A DNA stretch of 64,000 nucleotides from Meghimatium bilineatum (lineage: Eukaryota > Mollusca > Gastropoda > Stylommatophora > Philomycidae): NCBI GenBank assembly GCA_034231615.1, contig CM067309.1, positions 25,567,661 to 25,631,660 of the forward strand, read 5' to 3'. Positions 34,521 to 45,654 of this stretch are shown one piece after another (position 1 is the stretch's first letter; each line of letters begins with the position of its first letter). The position numbers were made by a program, and so were the translations under genes. Under the pieces are notes generated by a model. It saw nothing but the letters and a program-made list of their open reading frames with translations, did no database searches and was not told where the DNA came from.

Positions 34521-34904
34521 TGTGTAACTTATACAAATAAAATAAACTACCACCACAAGATACAGACATCAGATCGGAGACTCTACAGAATTGGTTCTCA
34601 ACCTCTTCACACTGCGACCACCGACCACATCTAAAATTGAGCAGCGAGCATTGTAACATAAGATATGTAACATTATGACACATTATTTGTTTGGGTTTGT
34701 AGAACACAGTTTGAATCGTACAAGAAACCATGATCGTTAGTGCTCGCGAGCACGAACATCATGTTATTCATCATCACATCCATAACCATTTAGGGTCATA
34801 GGGGTATCACTCTGGAAACATCAACACAAACATTCCGCTATTTTTTTCTGTTATCAGTTCTTTGTTTAAGTGTTGAGAATCTTAATCTGTCCAGTCTGTA
34901 ATAT

Positions 34905-35160
34905 TGTTAATCCATACTTTCCTCTAACCTCTCTTCATCTTCCCCCCTCAACTTTCCCTGTAAGATAGTTTTGGAAAGGAAATTATGTTTCATTCGTTTA
35001 CTAAACCACAGACGTTTGCTACGCTTCGCCACTGCCATGAGATGTTCTTGTTGACCTGAAAGAATATTTATTGTGCTTCTAACGTGACAAATGTTGGTTT
35101 TATGTTCTGTACAAAACGCATGCGCAATATTCGTCTGTAACATTTATTTTCAAAAGCCTG
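34905..35160 (-). pseudogene. LINE C-terminal fragment
   Basis: The minus-strand frame reads AKRSKRLWFSKRMKHNFLSK and then TILQGKLRGEDEERLEESMD. This fits the LINE motif KRRKL.WFGHV.RH.SL.KTILQG.LEG.RRRGR..K.WMD. The start and active site are missing. Confidence 0.75.
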
Positions 35161-35221
35161 TATTCTTCTCTCCATTTTCGGTGTAACTGTTTAACTCTCA
35201 CATCCGTACAAAAATAATAAG

Positions 35222-35328
35222 TATTATTAGATCTTTACATAGATTTACGCTGCTGTACTTATTCTTGTATTATTAGATCTTTACATAGATTTACGCTGCT
35301 GTACTTATTCTTGTATTATTACGGTAAC
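35222..35328. repeat. Tandem duplication of about 49 bp x 2
   Basis: The block 'ttattagatctttacataga' to 'cgctgctgtacttattcttg' occurs twice in a row almost unchanged. Confidence 0.85.
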
Positions 35329-35329
35329 A

Positions 35330-36164
35330 CCATCGTGCTCTCGAGCACCGATTTGAGAGCACTTGCTCAACATTATTTATCAACTTCTACTTAGATGTAA
35401 GAAAGATCACAGTACATATTGCTTTTGACTCAAGTTCTATCTTGAGGAGTCCAACATAATACAATGGAATCCCTCTATAGCGTATTAGTTTATAACGAAT
35501 TTCCCTATTTAACAACATTTTTCAAAATCTTAAATTATATTTATTATTTATTATTTATTATTTATATAGCGAATTTCTATTATTACATAACTAAGTCGTC
35601 GGTCTGGACCAAATTGTTATAGTGATATTAGATTGTATTTAAAACGATTGTGCAAATGCCGACCCAGGTACCTCACGCCGTTGGACAGTTAAACTGCATA
35701 GATTATCGCCTACGTAACGATGGCATATATGTGTGTGTGTGTGTGAGAGAAATTGTCGTTCTGACGTGTATGTGGAAGAGAAGACGTGTTCATGCTTGGC
35801 CGAGAAAGGATCTGCCAGATCTCAAATCATAACACATGCTAAGCGAAAATATAAATTGTGTTTGCGAGAAAATATTTCTCATCGATAAACAGCTGTTGAT
35901 ATCTCAGGTGAGGTCAATAACGGTAATTATATATGTAACTGTAGAGAAGGGCCATGCAGGGTAGACAGAAGGAAGGCAGCTGATCGATCAGGTGAGGGAA
36001 TCAATCACGTTACACTAGTGAAGTTGTTGATATCTGCGCTATGGAAAGATGGTTAAAGTGTAGGGTGCTGTTTAATAGTCAGGCTTGATGTTACAGCATC
36101 GATCTGGTGTGCCTAATAGCGGTCAATTTTCGCAGATTATGCAACTATGCCAGTCAAGATCTCA
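35330..36164. other. No recognisable feature
   Basis: AT-rich sequence with a TTATTTA run at 35540-35565 and a short GT run at 35730-35743. No supportable gene. Confidence 0.35.
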
Positions 36165-36435
36165 CGTAAGAAAACGTGAAGAGCTGATCTCACGTACCAA
36201 AATGTGAAGATGTGATTTCATGTAACAAAGTCTGAAAATGTGGTGTCATGTAACAAAATGTGAAGATGTGATTTCATGTAACAAAGTCTGAAAATGTGGT
36301 GTCATGTAACAAAATGTGAAGATGTGATTTCATGTAACATAGTCTGAAAATGTGGTGTCATGTAACAAAATGTGAAGATGTGATTTCATGTAACAAAGTC
36401 TGAAAATGTGGTGTCATGTAACAAAATGTGGATAC
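36165..36435. repeat. 56-bp minisatellite (two 28-bp halves) x 4
   Basis: Each unit is 'gtgaagatgtgatttcatgt' plus 'aacaaagt' followed by a related half 'ctgaaaatgtggtgtcatgt' plus 'aacaaaat'. The half-units are themselves diverged duplicates, so this is a two-level array. Confidence 0.9.
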
Positions 36436-36439
36436 ATAA

Positions 36440-37009
36440 TCTCACGTCACAAACTATCAGGATTTGGTTACCTTGGGCATGTCAAACTACTTATACTTTA
36501 ATTGTAAATGCAAGGCAGGCCCAATTTCACAAATTATTGCATTTTAAAATGTCCCAGACCATGTAATTTATATTTAGTCATGTTTTTGATCAATTTTAAA
36601 ATGTATTCATGAATGAATACAGCAGTGTACACGTGACTTCAGGTATTGATAAAAATGTTAAAAGTTTGGCCATACGACAATCTTGTAGATAGAAGAGGGG
36701 TGGGTGGTTGATCCCTTTGGAATTTAGATAACATGACTTTTAGTACTTGGAACTTAGCCAAAAGGTGGGTATCGACAGCCCTTTTAACGATTTTTTATAA
36801 AAGATCATATTTCTTATTAAAAGTTGGAATTCAACACCGGGCATGGAATTCGACATCGGGCGAATGGCCTTTTTCTTTAAATAAAACCCCATCTTTACTT
36901 GAAAACATATGGACAATCATATATATATAACAAGTAATATCATTTTGTTGGGAGACTTATTGCTCTCTTAGCTATCACAAACACACAAACGCAGAACGTA
37001 AAGTGAATC
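36440..37009. other. No recognisable feature
   Basis: AT-rich, with no motif or repeat that I can name. Confidence 0.35.
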
Positions 37010-37017
37010 TCCTAGAT

Positions 37018-37216
37018 CAGTGATTCACAGCGTGGAGCCCACTTCCAACGGGGAGGGGATGCTTGTTCAGGGGGAAATTGAAACAAGTTGTAAATAAGTT
37101 TCATTAAGGGAATAATTAAATTTTTTAATATACAAAAATATGCCTATGCTACATAGTTTTTACAATTTTGGAAAGACTTTGATGGGATATGGTACAAACA
37201 AGGTTGGGAAACACTG
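37018..37216. mobile_element. hAT-like MITE (199 bp)
   Basis: Ends CAGTGATTCACAGC and GGTTGGGAAACACTG are imperfect inverted repeats of the CAGTG.TTC.CA type seen in hAT elements. Flanks tcctagat (37010-37017) and tattagat (37217-37224) agree at six of eight positions, consistent with a decayed 8-bp duplication. There is no transposase. Confidence 0.65.
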
Positions 37217-37954
37217 TATTAGATACATTTATTACAAACTGAATTTTAAATTTAAATATTAATTCACTAAGATCAGTTAGTTTTATGTTTTGTTGAAATT
37301 GTGTTCACAATTTAGGAGTTTGACTGTCAAATCTGTACACAATTTAAGGAGTTTGAACAATATGTATACACTTTTAGAAATATTAACAATATATGTACAC
37401 AATTTATGAGTTTGATCAATATTTGGCCACTTCTTTATTTGGCCATAAGCATATCCAACTGTTTGGCAACCCTAATGCTAGGTTGAACATAATTTTACTT
37501 TTAGTCAAATGCAGAGGTAGCAACGTTTTTTTTTTTAGAGGGCCCTATAGAGAAATACACAACTGATTTCAGGTCGGACTAAAACGTTGCTAATATGAAA
37601 GCTTAATTGCATTTGTTAGTATATAAGTGAATATACACTTGAACATTTGTTTACTTGTGATATGTATATATAGTGTAAGACAACTTGATACAATTTATTA
37701 AAGTTCTGTTGTTCTATAACAGGCTGGAAACCCTTACAATAGATAGGCCTACTTCCATTATGTTTAGAAGCATTGTGGGTCAGCAGTTACGATCCCTATT
37801 TTGAGTACTGCCGGCCCGGGTAATGGGGACAGCGGCCGGGGTTCGGTTAACGGGTCGTACTCTGCAGACACACGGTCAAAGGTCATGTTCCAGTCTGATT
37901 TACACAAAAACATCTCAACAGCAACGCACGGACATAATTACATGAGCGAGTGGT
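37217..37954. other. AT-rich spacer with short repeats
   Basis: Loose repeats of 'cacaatttagagtttga' at 37300-37425. Otherwise there is no recognisable feature. Confidence 0.35.
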
Positions 37955-38070
37955 ATGTCGGTCTCTGTGGTGGAGAGATACAGAGGGCGTCTCATTCAGC
38001 TAAAGTTTCAATCCCTGTCAGACAGAAAAGCACAGATCATATAGTTGATCTAGCTTTTCCTGTAGAAACA
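37955..38070 (+). repeat. SINE family S, head fragment
   Basis: 'tctgtggtggagagatacag' followed by 'gtttcaatccctgtcaga' matches the head of the copies at 18040 and 47030. The box B-like GTTTCAATCCC is mutated. The 3' body is missing. Confidence 0.45.
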
Positions 38071-38985
38071 GGTTGTTGTTTGGTGTGCTCTCTTGTGTGA
38101 CTGTATCTTCATTTCTCCAATGTCGATTTTACGAGATATATTTCTCAGATTAATTTATTCTCTATTAGACCGCACCCACTTAGGCGTGACATTCAATTAA
38201 TACATTTTCCTGAATGCATTCATGAACGAAAAAAATAACACGGATCATGGACGAGAGAAACGTGCCAACTTCTGAAAAACGATAGGCCCTAAATACTACA
38301 TTAAAATAATATTGTTACTCTAATATAACTACCAAATAGTAAAACTCTATTGTAAAAAAGAAATAACAAGAACTTATATGTTACAGTCCAACATGGACTA
38401 TTATAAACAAATACAAACAGGACATAACCACACTATTTTTAAATTATAAATGCACAGACATGGTTTCACCAATCCATCTCCGTTCATCAGAAAAGACACA
38501 CAAAATGTGAAAAAAGGCGCAGTCATGTATATTTGGTGACTGGTAACATCGCTATGCGCCAAAACTTAACGGACTGTTGATAGATAAAAATATAAATATA
38601 ACCAGACTCAAATCCCCATTGTGGGATATCCTCTGACAATTTGGTTATTTATACCAAATCTTCCGGCTAGATTAGATGGACGACTGACAAATAGTCATTA
38701 GTTTTAGCGAGAGAAACGTGCTAAATGTCAATGCTAGATTTGATTGACAACTAGGGCCGTAGTACGTACTTTCCCAGGTGGGTTGGGGGGGGGGGTGTCC
38801 TAACATTTTCAAGTTAACAAGTAAAACATTTTTTTCGGACACATAATAATCACAAATGGTGGTAGTTGTGAAATAGAAGTCAAAAAGAGAAAGGAATGGC
38901 TAAAAGTACTTTCAATGACATGATGAAAATATTAACAACTAAATAAATTACTAAACAGCTAAAAATGAGAATTATATAATGCTAA
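38071..38985. other. No recognisable feature
   Basis: AT-rich with a G-run at 38785-38797. No gene or element is supported. Confidence 0.35.
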
Positions 38986-38989
38986 TCTA

Positions 38990-39280
38990 GGGCCTATTTT
39001 ATATTTATGTATGGCTCAGAAACATGGGCAATGAACTAACAACTGGAAGACAGAATTGATGTCTTTGGGGTATGGATAATTATATAGAAGAATGGGGAGT
39101 ACTTCGAGGTAAGAGAAGAAAACTAACAGAGGTTATAAAACAACACTTCGTATGAAAAAAAAAGAACAATTACAAAAATAGACATGGGTACGACTAGACA
39201 TGAATCAGATAAAATATTTTGGACTTATTAAAGGAAATGATACCTTGCTGAAGATCTTACGTGTCGAGAGACAACTGTTA
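38990..39280 (+). pseudogene. Heavily decayed LINE fragment
   Basis: The translation in pieces suggests FYIYVWLRNMG (from the 'Y.YGSETW' region) and later a segment like 'KYFGLIKGNDTLLKI' that resembles GHI.R...LLK. at the window start. Frames change repeatedly. Confidence 0.4.
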
Positions 39281-39374
39281 GTATGTTAAAGAATCTATTG
39301 GTCTTACCCTGTATCTGCTCTAGTTACAAATATGTCATGACCTTCAACTTCACGGTTGACACAGAATAATAAAG

Positions 39375-39425
39375 TTCACAAAACTCTTAAAGTTCACAAA
39401 ACTCTTAAAGTTCACAAAACTGCTG
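39375..39425. repeat. 20-bp tandem repeat x 2.5
   Basis: 'aaagttcacaaaactctt' repeated. Confidence 0.8.
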
Positions 39426-39624
39426 ATATTCTCAATACACTGTAATGTCATAAAATGATGTTTTGACTCATGAAATAACCCACAAAATTGTACAGAAATA
39501 GTCCTTGCATACCTTTAATTTAATTGGGTTTCATGTTCTAAATACAACTTGTTTACACCATGAACTCCTGACCTGGTTGAGTCCATTTTACAAGGGGTCA
39601 CAATAACAGATTTCTAAAAGATGT

Positions 39625-39930
39625 TTAATCTTTAGCTATTTTTAAATAAAGGGTCGCGTTTTCTTTGACAACCTCATAATTACATGACTCGAGGTTCGTT
39701 ATCAGCTTCCTCGTGAGAATTGTAAAGAAGTGTGCATGGTGCACATAAACTACAGCATTATGAAGATATATTTCTTTCATGGACGGTCTATTACGACTTG
39801 GGCGGGGCTCATGTTCAAAATATGTCATCAATGATGTGACTTTCATCTCGTGCGGCAAGTGGTATTTCACCTTTTCTTGATTCTTGATTTCACCTACATA
39901 TGTATAATTTATTATATCAATTATAGACAC
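39625..39930 (-). CDS. Unassigned ORF, about 100 codons
   Basis: Open from a stop just upstream of 39945 to the stop at 39625, with no ATG before the internal Met at about residue 29. Its composition (mixed charged and hydrophobic, for example PHEMKVTSLMTYFEHEPRPS) looks more protein-like than most frames here. I recognise no family, and it may be an exon fragment, decayed mobile-element sequence or chance. Confidence 0.15.
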   Translation of the reverse strand: MSIIDIINYTYVGEIKNQEKVKYHLPHEMKVTSLMTYFEHEPRPSRNRPSMKEIYLHNAVVYVHHAHFFTILTRKLITNLESCNYEVVKENATLYLKIAKD

Positions 39931-40194
39931 ATGTAAATATTGATTGATTTTTTTTCACCAACATATTTGATCAATGGAGAGTACATGCAGATGTGCATGG
40001 ATTTGTGTACATAGAGAGTACACAGAACTTCCAGTAAAACTTGTAACAACATGTAACACCAGTGATGTAACAACATACATTATTGTCCACGTAGAATTCT
40101 CGAATATTAAGATAAAATAAGAAATGAAAACATCAGAAAACTAACATTGCCAATCCTGGATTACAACAGATGGTAACAGATTACGTGGTTTTCA

Positions 40195-40480
40195 TATGAT
40201 TCCAGACTACCATCAGAATAGTTGGTCCTTTCGTGTCATAGGCTATGAGGCACTTAGGGCAGAAGTTTTGATTCTCCTTGCTTTGCTGTCCGCTGCCTGC
40301 CATTTTAGTTCTTGTCTTGACTTGCAGCCATTGTTTCTTCTGTAAGCATGGTGTTTTTAGAGCAGTTTTAGGTCTTGTTTTCTTTTCCTATCTGGTGTCT
40401 ACATAAGTGTTTGTTGGTACAATCTATTTTCATCTGGTCAGGATGTGTCCCATTAGTTCCATCTACATTTTCTGATTACA
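40195..40480 (-). pseudogene. Decayed LINE C-terminal fragment
   Basis: On the minus strand, pieces such as 'VIRKCRWN', 'TPDRKRKQDLKLL' and 'KWQAADSKAR' align by eye with the LINE pattern IR..RW.WIGH...(T)PDGKRK.GRPK.TWRR. It is short and frameshifted. Confidence 0.5.
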
Positions 40481-40639
40481 TTTGATAGCATACACCCATC
40501 TTGGTGTGTTTTATCTCTTAGCTTATTATTTGAGACAAAATCGCTCCATTTTATGTTCGACATTTTCCGGAGACACTTGTTTTCGAAGCTTTTTTTTATC
40601 TATTGCTTGGGTCGATTACCAACTCTTACATTCATTGAC

Positions 40640-40850
40640 CATCGATAGTGCCCCTCAAAAACGAAATCATGGCTATACAAACACTATGGATTCAAAGCAA
40701 GGGACAGATTATGCAAAAGACAAGTTGGATTACAGAAATAAATGAGTCAACGAAAACAAACATGAATCACACACAAAAAAAGGTCGTATCTCTTCTACCC
40801 CCCGATGCTGCAATTCTTAAATGGGTATAAAGCCAAAAGAAAGAAATTCA
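40640..40850 (+). pseudogene. Decayed LINE tail (GYKARGRP family)
   Basis: 'MQKTSWITEINESTKTNMNH' followed by 'VVSLLPPDAAILKW' parallels the copy at 52590 (EIKEATKTNIGLYEAQRK...LFYH). It is truncated and mutated. Confidence 0.5.
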
Positions 40851-40934
40851 TTGTAAGCGATTTCTGCAGGTCTGGTCGTCTTACGTGTAGCGTGGCAGTA
40901 TTTTATGACAAACTGACCGCATTGAACAGAGAAA

Positions 40935-42205
40935 GTTCTCGTGCGTTCGCTCTCTTGTAACCACATTGAATAGATCGTGTGATTTCCTCATGGGTTCGTA
41001 AAGTACGTTGTACTTCACGTTCCACAGTTGAACTGTGTCATTTTCACCTCGGTTGGTTCACTTTGTGACCGGGACATCCTAGGCCCAGCACATCCAATTT
41101 TTTCGTCATGCTTTTAATTCGGGTAGTAGGCTTCCCTAGCCAGTGACAGCCTGCCTATCTGTCGACCGGCGCGCGGGTGTGTAATGACTCTTCGCCGAGA
41201 CGATTTTCATTCATGTCTATCTCGCACGAGATGTTTGACCGTCAGTGAACTTGCCTTGTGTGCGTTTCAGACGTTCTATGCCTTAGCCTATAGGGTACTG
41301 AACCTTTTCTCCTCCTCGAACCTGGTTCCAGTGAAGGAAGAACTCGGCAGAAGAGTTGGACTTTGTGCTCTTTCGCCTTCTTAGTCGAGGTGTCGTTCAC
41401 CGACATCGTGAATTCCTTGTCCGAGTCTCACCACGAGTTAGGAGCAAGGCGTATTCTCGAGCTGAACGACCTTGTCTCATATTGTGCCTAGCCCATAGGG
41501 TGCTGAACCCTTTCTCTCTGCAAGCATGTTTCCGGTATAGGAAAACTCGACAGTAGAGATTGGCTAGGGCTGCCTTCGTTGTCCCGTTTGTGCCTGAGCC
41601 CATCGGGTACGAAGTCCTTTCTCTCCGCGAGCATGTTTCCGCTATAGGAAGGCTCGATATTGGAGTTGGGTCAGGTCTTCTTTCTTTGCCGTGCGCCCAT
41701 GATTGGGTATGGGTTTCTGCCCGTAAGGAGCACAGATAGCTAGAAGCTAGTCTCGAGCTAACAGAGCTTGTAGTTCTGATTTCCTTGGAACGTTTTCACT
41801 TTTTGTTTGCCGTTTGCGCTGCACTCTGGCGCTTTACTGCCCCTTCATTGTACTCAGTGTGTTGTCTTTTCGTCTCTCGCCTTGCATCAACCTTTTAATG
41901 TATTTCTCATTGTCAGCCCCTCTAATGCTTGGGCTGGACTGACTAGCGTCACTGTGTGTCGACAGTGCCACTGCATGTGTTGGCGCTGGTGGTGTCGGAG
42001 ATATTGTCTGTCTCATATGCAGTCAAATCTCTTTCCATCTGCTACCTCCACATTCACGGACACGAGCCATATGTATTATCCAGGAATACAGCAGGAGCCG
42101 CTGCATTTCTTTTACCGGGGTGCACCACGAGAAGGTGCTTTTAGGATCTTAATTACCTGCTAACCCTGAATCCGCACGAGAGCAATGCGAGACCCTCTAC
42201 ACCCC
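40935..42205 (-). mobile_element. Retroposon X, copy 3 (older)
   Basis: Minus orientation: the rc of the GGGGTG end is at 42200-42205 and the tail end is near 40935. It is clearly more diverged than copies 1, 2 and 4. A possible imperfect duplication is acagaaac (42206-42213) against acagagaaa (40926-40934). Module motifs such as 'ggtataggaaaactcgacag' are still visible. Confidence 0.75.
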
Positions 42206-42399
42206 ACAGAAACAGCATTTGTATAAGATCATACTGACCTAACTATGAAATTAAATACCCAGGTACTAGTGGCATATTCTAGAAAAACAATTTTAGAGTT
42301 TCGCTGGCATCAACTGCTTTCAACTCCCTAACCCACATTTGAAAATTAACCAAAAAAAGCAAATATACCAAACTACGACTGTTCAACTCCAATGTGATA

Positions 42400-42965
42400 T
42401 CCGTATTAACATATGGTTGTTTTGTTTTTTTAAAGATGGAACATAACAAAAGCGCTGGAGAATAAATTGAATTCATTAGAAAATAAATGTCTTAGAAAAT
42501 TCATAAATATTGGTTGGGAAACAGGCAAGTAAGTTAAGATAACAAAGAGAAATATATTTCTACAAAAAAATAAGGTGAAAACGATGGATTGATATCCGTC
42601 ATATACTTAAGAATGAATGAAAGCAGACTACACTACAAGCATTAAAATGGGGAGTACCAGAGAGCTAATGAAAATAAGAAGATAAGAGAAACTCCTCGCA
42701 GAACAACCATCAAAGAGGGTATGACTATGTATCTCAACAACGTACAAGAATTACTCACAGAAGCATCACATTCGCTCGAGATGGCGTTGAATGAACACAG
42801 ATTTATTTTTTTAAACCAACTAATATATTATAATCAAAAATGGTGGTGGCTATATTAGAGTGAAGATAGGGTGCACTGCCAAGAGAAGAGACAAGGAATG
42901 TTGGAAGCCTGTTGCAGTCAACCTTCGTTGCGGAGACGGCACTTTAATGATGAATGAAGATGGTA
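42400..42965 (+). pseudogene. Decayed LINE C-terminal region
   Basis: Pieces in changing frames read 'LENKLNSLENKCLRKF(I)NIGW', the LINE thumb (..KCLR.IL.I.W), then 'EGMTMYLNNVQELL.EA' and a tail 'RCWKPVAVNLRC.D' that matches the tail at 240-310. It is strongly degenerate. Confidence 0.55.
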
Positions 42966-43609
42966 GTGGATATAATTAAATCCTCTTTTGGTGAGCCATG
43001 AGATATGATTTTTTCAACATACGGAAGCTTATTCATCTAGGTTATATCAGAGCTTGATGTTGTTTTTTTTTTTGGTTGCTTTTTTTACAGTGATAAAGTT
43101 CAGGTCATTTTACCCACACAAAAATAGTGATAAGAATAAGACATGCAGGTTAGAACAAGTTGACATATTCTGGACATGCATCAATTTATACTGACGCTGG
43201 TTACATGCTAATATTTTGACATTGAGTCAGAACATACCAAATAAAGTACAGAAAGTTAGATTAATTGCACAGGAAGTCTTGAAACTTTCAACCTCCCTTC
43301 CCTGGCTTCCTCCTACATAACTCTTGTTCTCTCTCACCACAGATGTCTAGAAACCAGGGATGATGACAAATGCCTGTTACTGTTTGTGACGTCACCGAAC
43401 CAGTTGTTATTTTTTGCAAAAATGTGTAGTTTGTCATTTCTGGATGGCTGATGTGTTTTCTGGCATTCTTTAATTTAACACTAATTCGATATGTACGGGC
43501 TTTTTTTTACAATCACAACTTGATATTTGTTTTAAATATCTTTGTTTTTGTTCATCTGTAAATATACGTCCAAAATGCCGGTGTTTGGAATACCTAACTC
43601 CACCGAAGA
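42966..43609. other. No recognisable feature
   Basis: AT-rich sequence with T-runs near 43060 and 43500. A 64-codon minus-strand ORF ends near 43470 but has no recognisable motif and overlaps a partial Y copy. Confidence 0.35.
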
Positions 43610-43750
43610 CGAATATGTCGGACCAGTGGCGTATTTTTGCAACAACGACACAACGCATTTCCACATCTTAGAAATTTGAGAAATCATTTTAGAAATCTAG
43701 TAGGACCTACTACAAGAGAGCTTCAGCGGGAGTTTGAGAATAATCACTGA
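43610..43750 (+). repeat. Partial copy of retroposon Y
   Basis: 'gcatttccacatcttagaaa' to 'gcgggagtttgagaataatc' parallels the 3' half of Y (44560-44670) and is closest to the partial copy at 56985. Confidence 0.5.
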
Positions 43751-43789
43751 TGAGTTGATAATTATTTAGTGTTTGTGCATGATTTAATT

Positions 43790-43865
43790 ATGTATGATTG
43801 AACTAATGTATGATTGAACTAATGTATGGTTGAACTAATGTATGATTGAACTAATGTATGATTGT
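43790..43865. repeat. 16-bp tandem repeat x 5
   Basis: 'taatgtatgattgaac' repeated with one-base changes. Confidence 0.85.
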
Positions 43866-44229
43866 TGGAAGATAAGCATTCTTTATGTAAATAATACTAA
43901 TCTGTCATCATATATTTTTCCTCTGTATAAACTCACAGATTTCCAGAAGCCCATACAATTATATAATAACTTCCACTGATGTTTGTCTACCATACCAACC
44001 GATGTGCTGATGTCACAAATCTCGTGTGACACAGCCTGCTATATCTAACAAGTTGTGCTTACACTCAAACAGGGCGTGCTTGCTTCGAGATGTCATCTGA
44101 CACCACTAGTTATACTTGTGTGGGTGTACCAGTGTATGAGTTTGCTAGTGTGGCAGTGTCAAGCGGTGGCACCATTCCTTAAACATTCTCATTCCCAACA
44201 TCGATTTGTTTGAAGAACAGATATTATCC

Positions 44230-44860
44230 TCTCTTGCCGTTAAGCAAGGGTCGACTGTAGCTCGAGCTTGTGTTTCAATGCCAGATGTGTAGCCTCTGCT
44301 GTGCTATGACAGTGTTTGTTCAAGATTTCCCTGACGTTTTCTATCCATCCTATTCGTGGTCTTCCTCTGGCTTTGTATCCTGATCTCATTTGCTTATATC
44401 CCCGCCCGTGTGTTGCCGCGGCCCTAAAGGGGAGCAAAGAATAGCAACACTGTTTACCTTCCACGCATGTCGTAAAAGGCGACTAAGGAGGTTATGGCAT
44501 GGAGTTGGCTGTCCCATCCCATATAGGGTCAGTGATCCAAAGTCATGCTGAAGTCGGGTGTGTCAGGCCACAATGCGCAGATATCGCAGCAATATTGTAA
44601 ATCAAGACACTGCGCATTCCGTTCTCCGGACTACATCCTGCTAATCTGCAGGAGTTTGAGAACGAACTTAAGAAGAAGCTTATATGCCTTTACGGGCAAC
44701 TTGTCGTGCTGCATTATCAATAATGTGGCCAAACCACTTGATCTGCTGCCTTTCTATGTATTCTGCCAATGTGTTATACTTATTCTTTCCCTGAGGTCGT
44801 GCCTGGTGACCATTGTAGCTTTCCTCAAGCATTTAATCTCACATGTAGCTTAAAAGAACA
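44230..44860 (-). pseudogene. LINE C-terminal region interrupted by retroposon Y
   Basis: Two minus-strand parts flank Y. The upstream part (44860-44686) reads ...LRERISITHWQN and, after a shift, a segment ending LPVKAYK. The downstream part (44399-44240) reads QMRSGYKARGRPRIGWIENV and REILNKHCHSTAEATHLALK. Together they have the order of the GYKARGRP family copies at 56060 and 20045, so Y inserted into a pre-existing LINE copy. Confidence 0.7.
44400..44677 (+). mobile_element. Retroposon Y, copy 1 (278 bp)
   Basis: Flanked by gcttatat (44392-44399 and 44678-44685). Starts cccgcccgtgtgttgccg and ends in an AAG-rich tail (aagaagaa). The body includes 'catgtcgtaaaaggcgacta' and 'atatagggtcagtgatccaa'. 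A second full copy with an 11-bp duplication lies at 61317. The tail and variable target duplication point to a SINE or LINE-mobilised RNA. I see no box B. Confidence 0.85.
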
Positions 44861-44924
44861 GATGTTACAGATAATAAATCAGATACACTTGTCAATCTGT
44901 AGAGACAGTTACCAGACATATGCC

Positions 44925-45115
44925 AATTTGTTATCCGCGATCAAATAGAGATGTCATGTTGGTGGGAACTTTACAAGATAGATGCAAATTTGCTATCCGC
45001 GATCAAATAGAGATGTCATGTTGGTGGGAACTTTACGAGATAGATGCCAATTTGTTATCCGCGATCAAATAGAGATGTCATGTTGGTGGGAACTTTACAA
45101 GATAGATGCTAATTT
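44925..45115. repeat. 62-bp minisatellite x 3
   Basis: Unit 'ttgttatccgcgatcaaata' then 'gagatgtcatgttggtggga' then 'actttacaagatagatgcca', nearly identical in all three. Confidence 0.9.
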
Positions 45116-45249
45116 GTATAGAACGTTATGAGACAGATGTCAAGTTATAGTGATAGGTCAGAAAGATGTCAGACTGGAGAGATTGGTGACCTATTTGGCG
45201 GAATGTAGTCATAGGTCACTTAGATGTCGCCTACCATCAGAAAAAACAG

Positions 45250-45654
45250 ATGATCAAGTCAATACGAAAGCCACAGACACAAGATGACTATCACATTATG
45301 AACAGATCAGAACAAGTTATAATTTTACGCCTCAGAACAAGACACAACCGACTCCGCAGTCACATGTATACAAAGTTCAAGATTGAAAACACGGCCATGT
45401 GTACATGTGGGCATGCAGCACAGAGTGCCAAACATATACTTCAAGAGTGTTCTGAGCATAAAACGTTGAGGCTGACATATTGGCCAGAGGAAACAACACT
45501 GGAATCAAAACTCTATGGGTCAATGTATGAGCTACAAAAGACAGTTTTATTCGGGAGACAGAATTACAGAGAAATGTTTAAAGTGGATGAAAGAAGCAGA
45601 ATGACATTGATGTCGGAATGTGGAGGTAGGTCACATAGATGTTGGAATGAATAG
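45250..45654 (+). pseudogene. LINE 3'-terminal ORF fragment with Cys motif
   Basis: 134 codons, open. It reads LRTRHNRLRSHMYTKFKIEN then CTCGHAAQSAKHILQECSEH then LRLTYWPEETTLESKLYGS. This is the segment after RNase H in RNase H-bearing LINEs (RTGHNRL...C.CG...T.EHIL..C). Upstream RT and RNase H are absent and the frame ends in surrounding repeat sequence. The start codon is accidental. It is recent-looking because the frame is intact. Confidence 0.8.

Noticed and set aside
34112..34540. 142-codon ORF as a host gene
   Set aside because: Its second half aligns at DNA level with a LINE tail in a different reading frame, so the open frame is accidental.
34585..34700. Second hAT-like MITE ('ggttctcaacctcttcacac')
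   Set aside because: Only one end resembles a hAT terminus. No matching right end or target duplication could be found.
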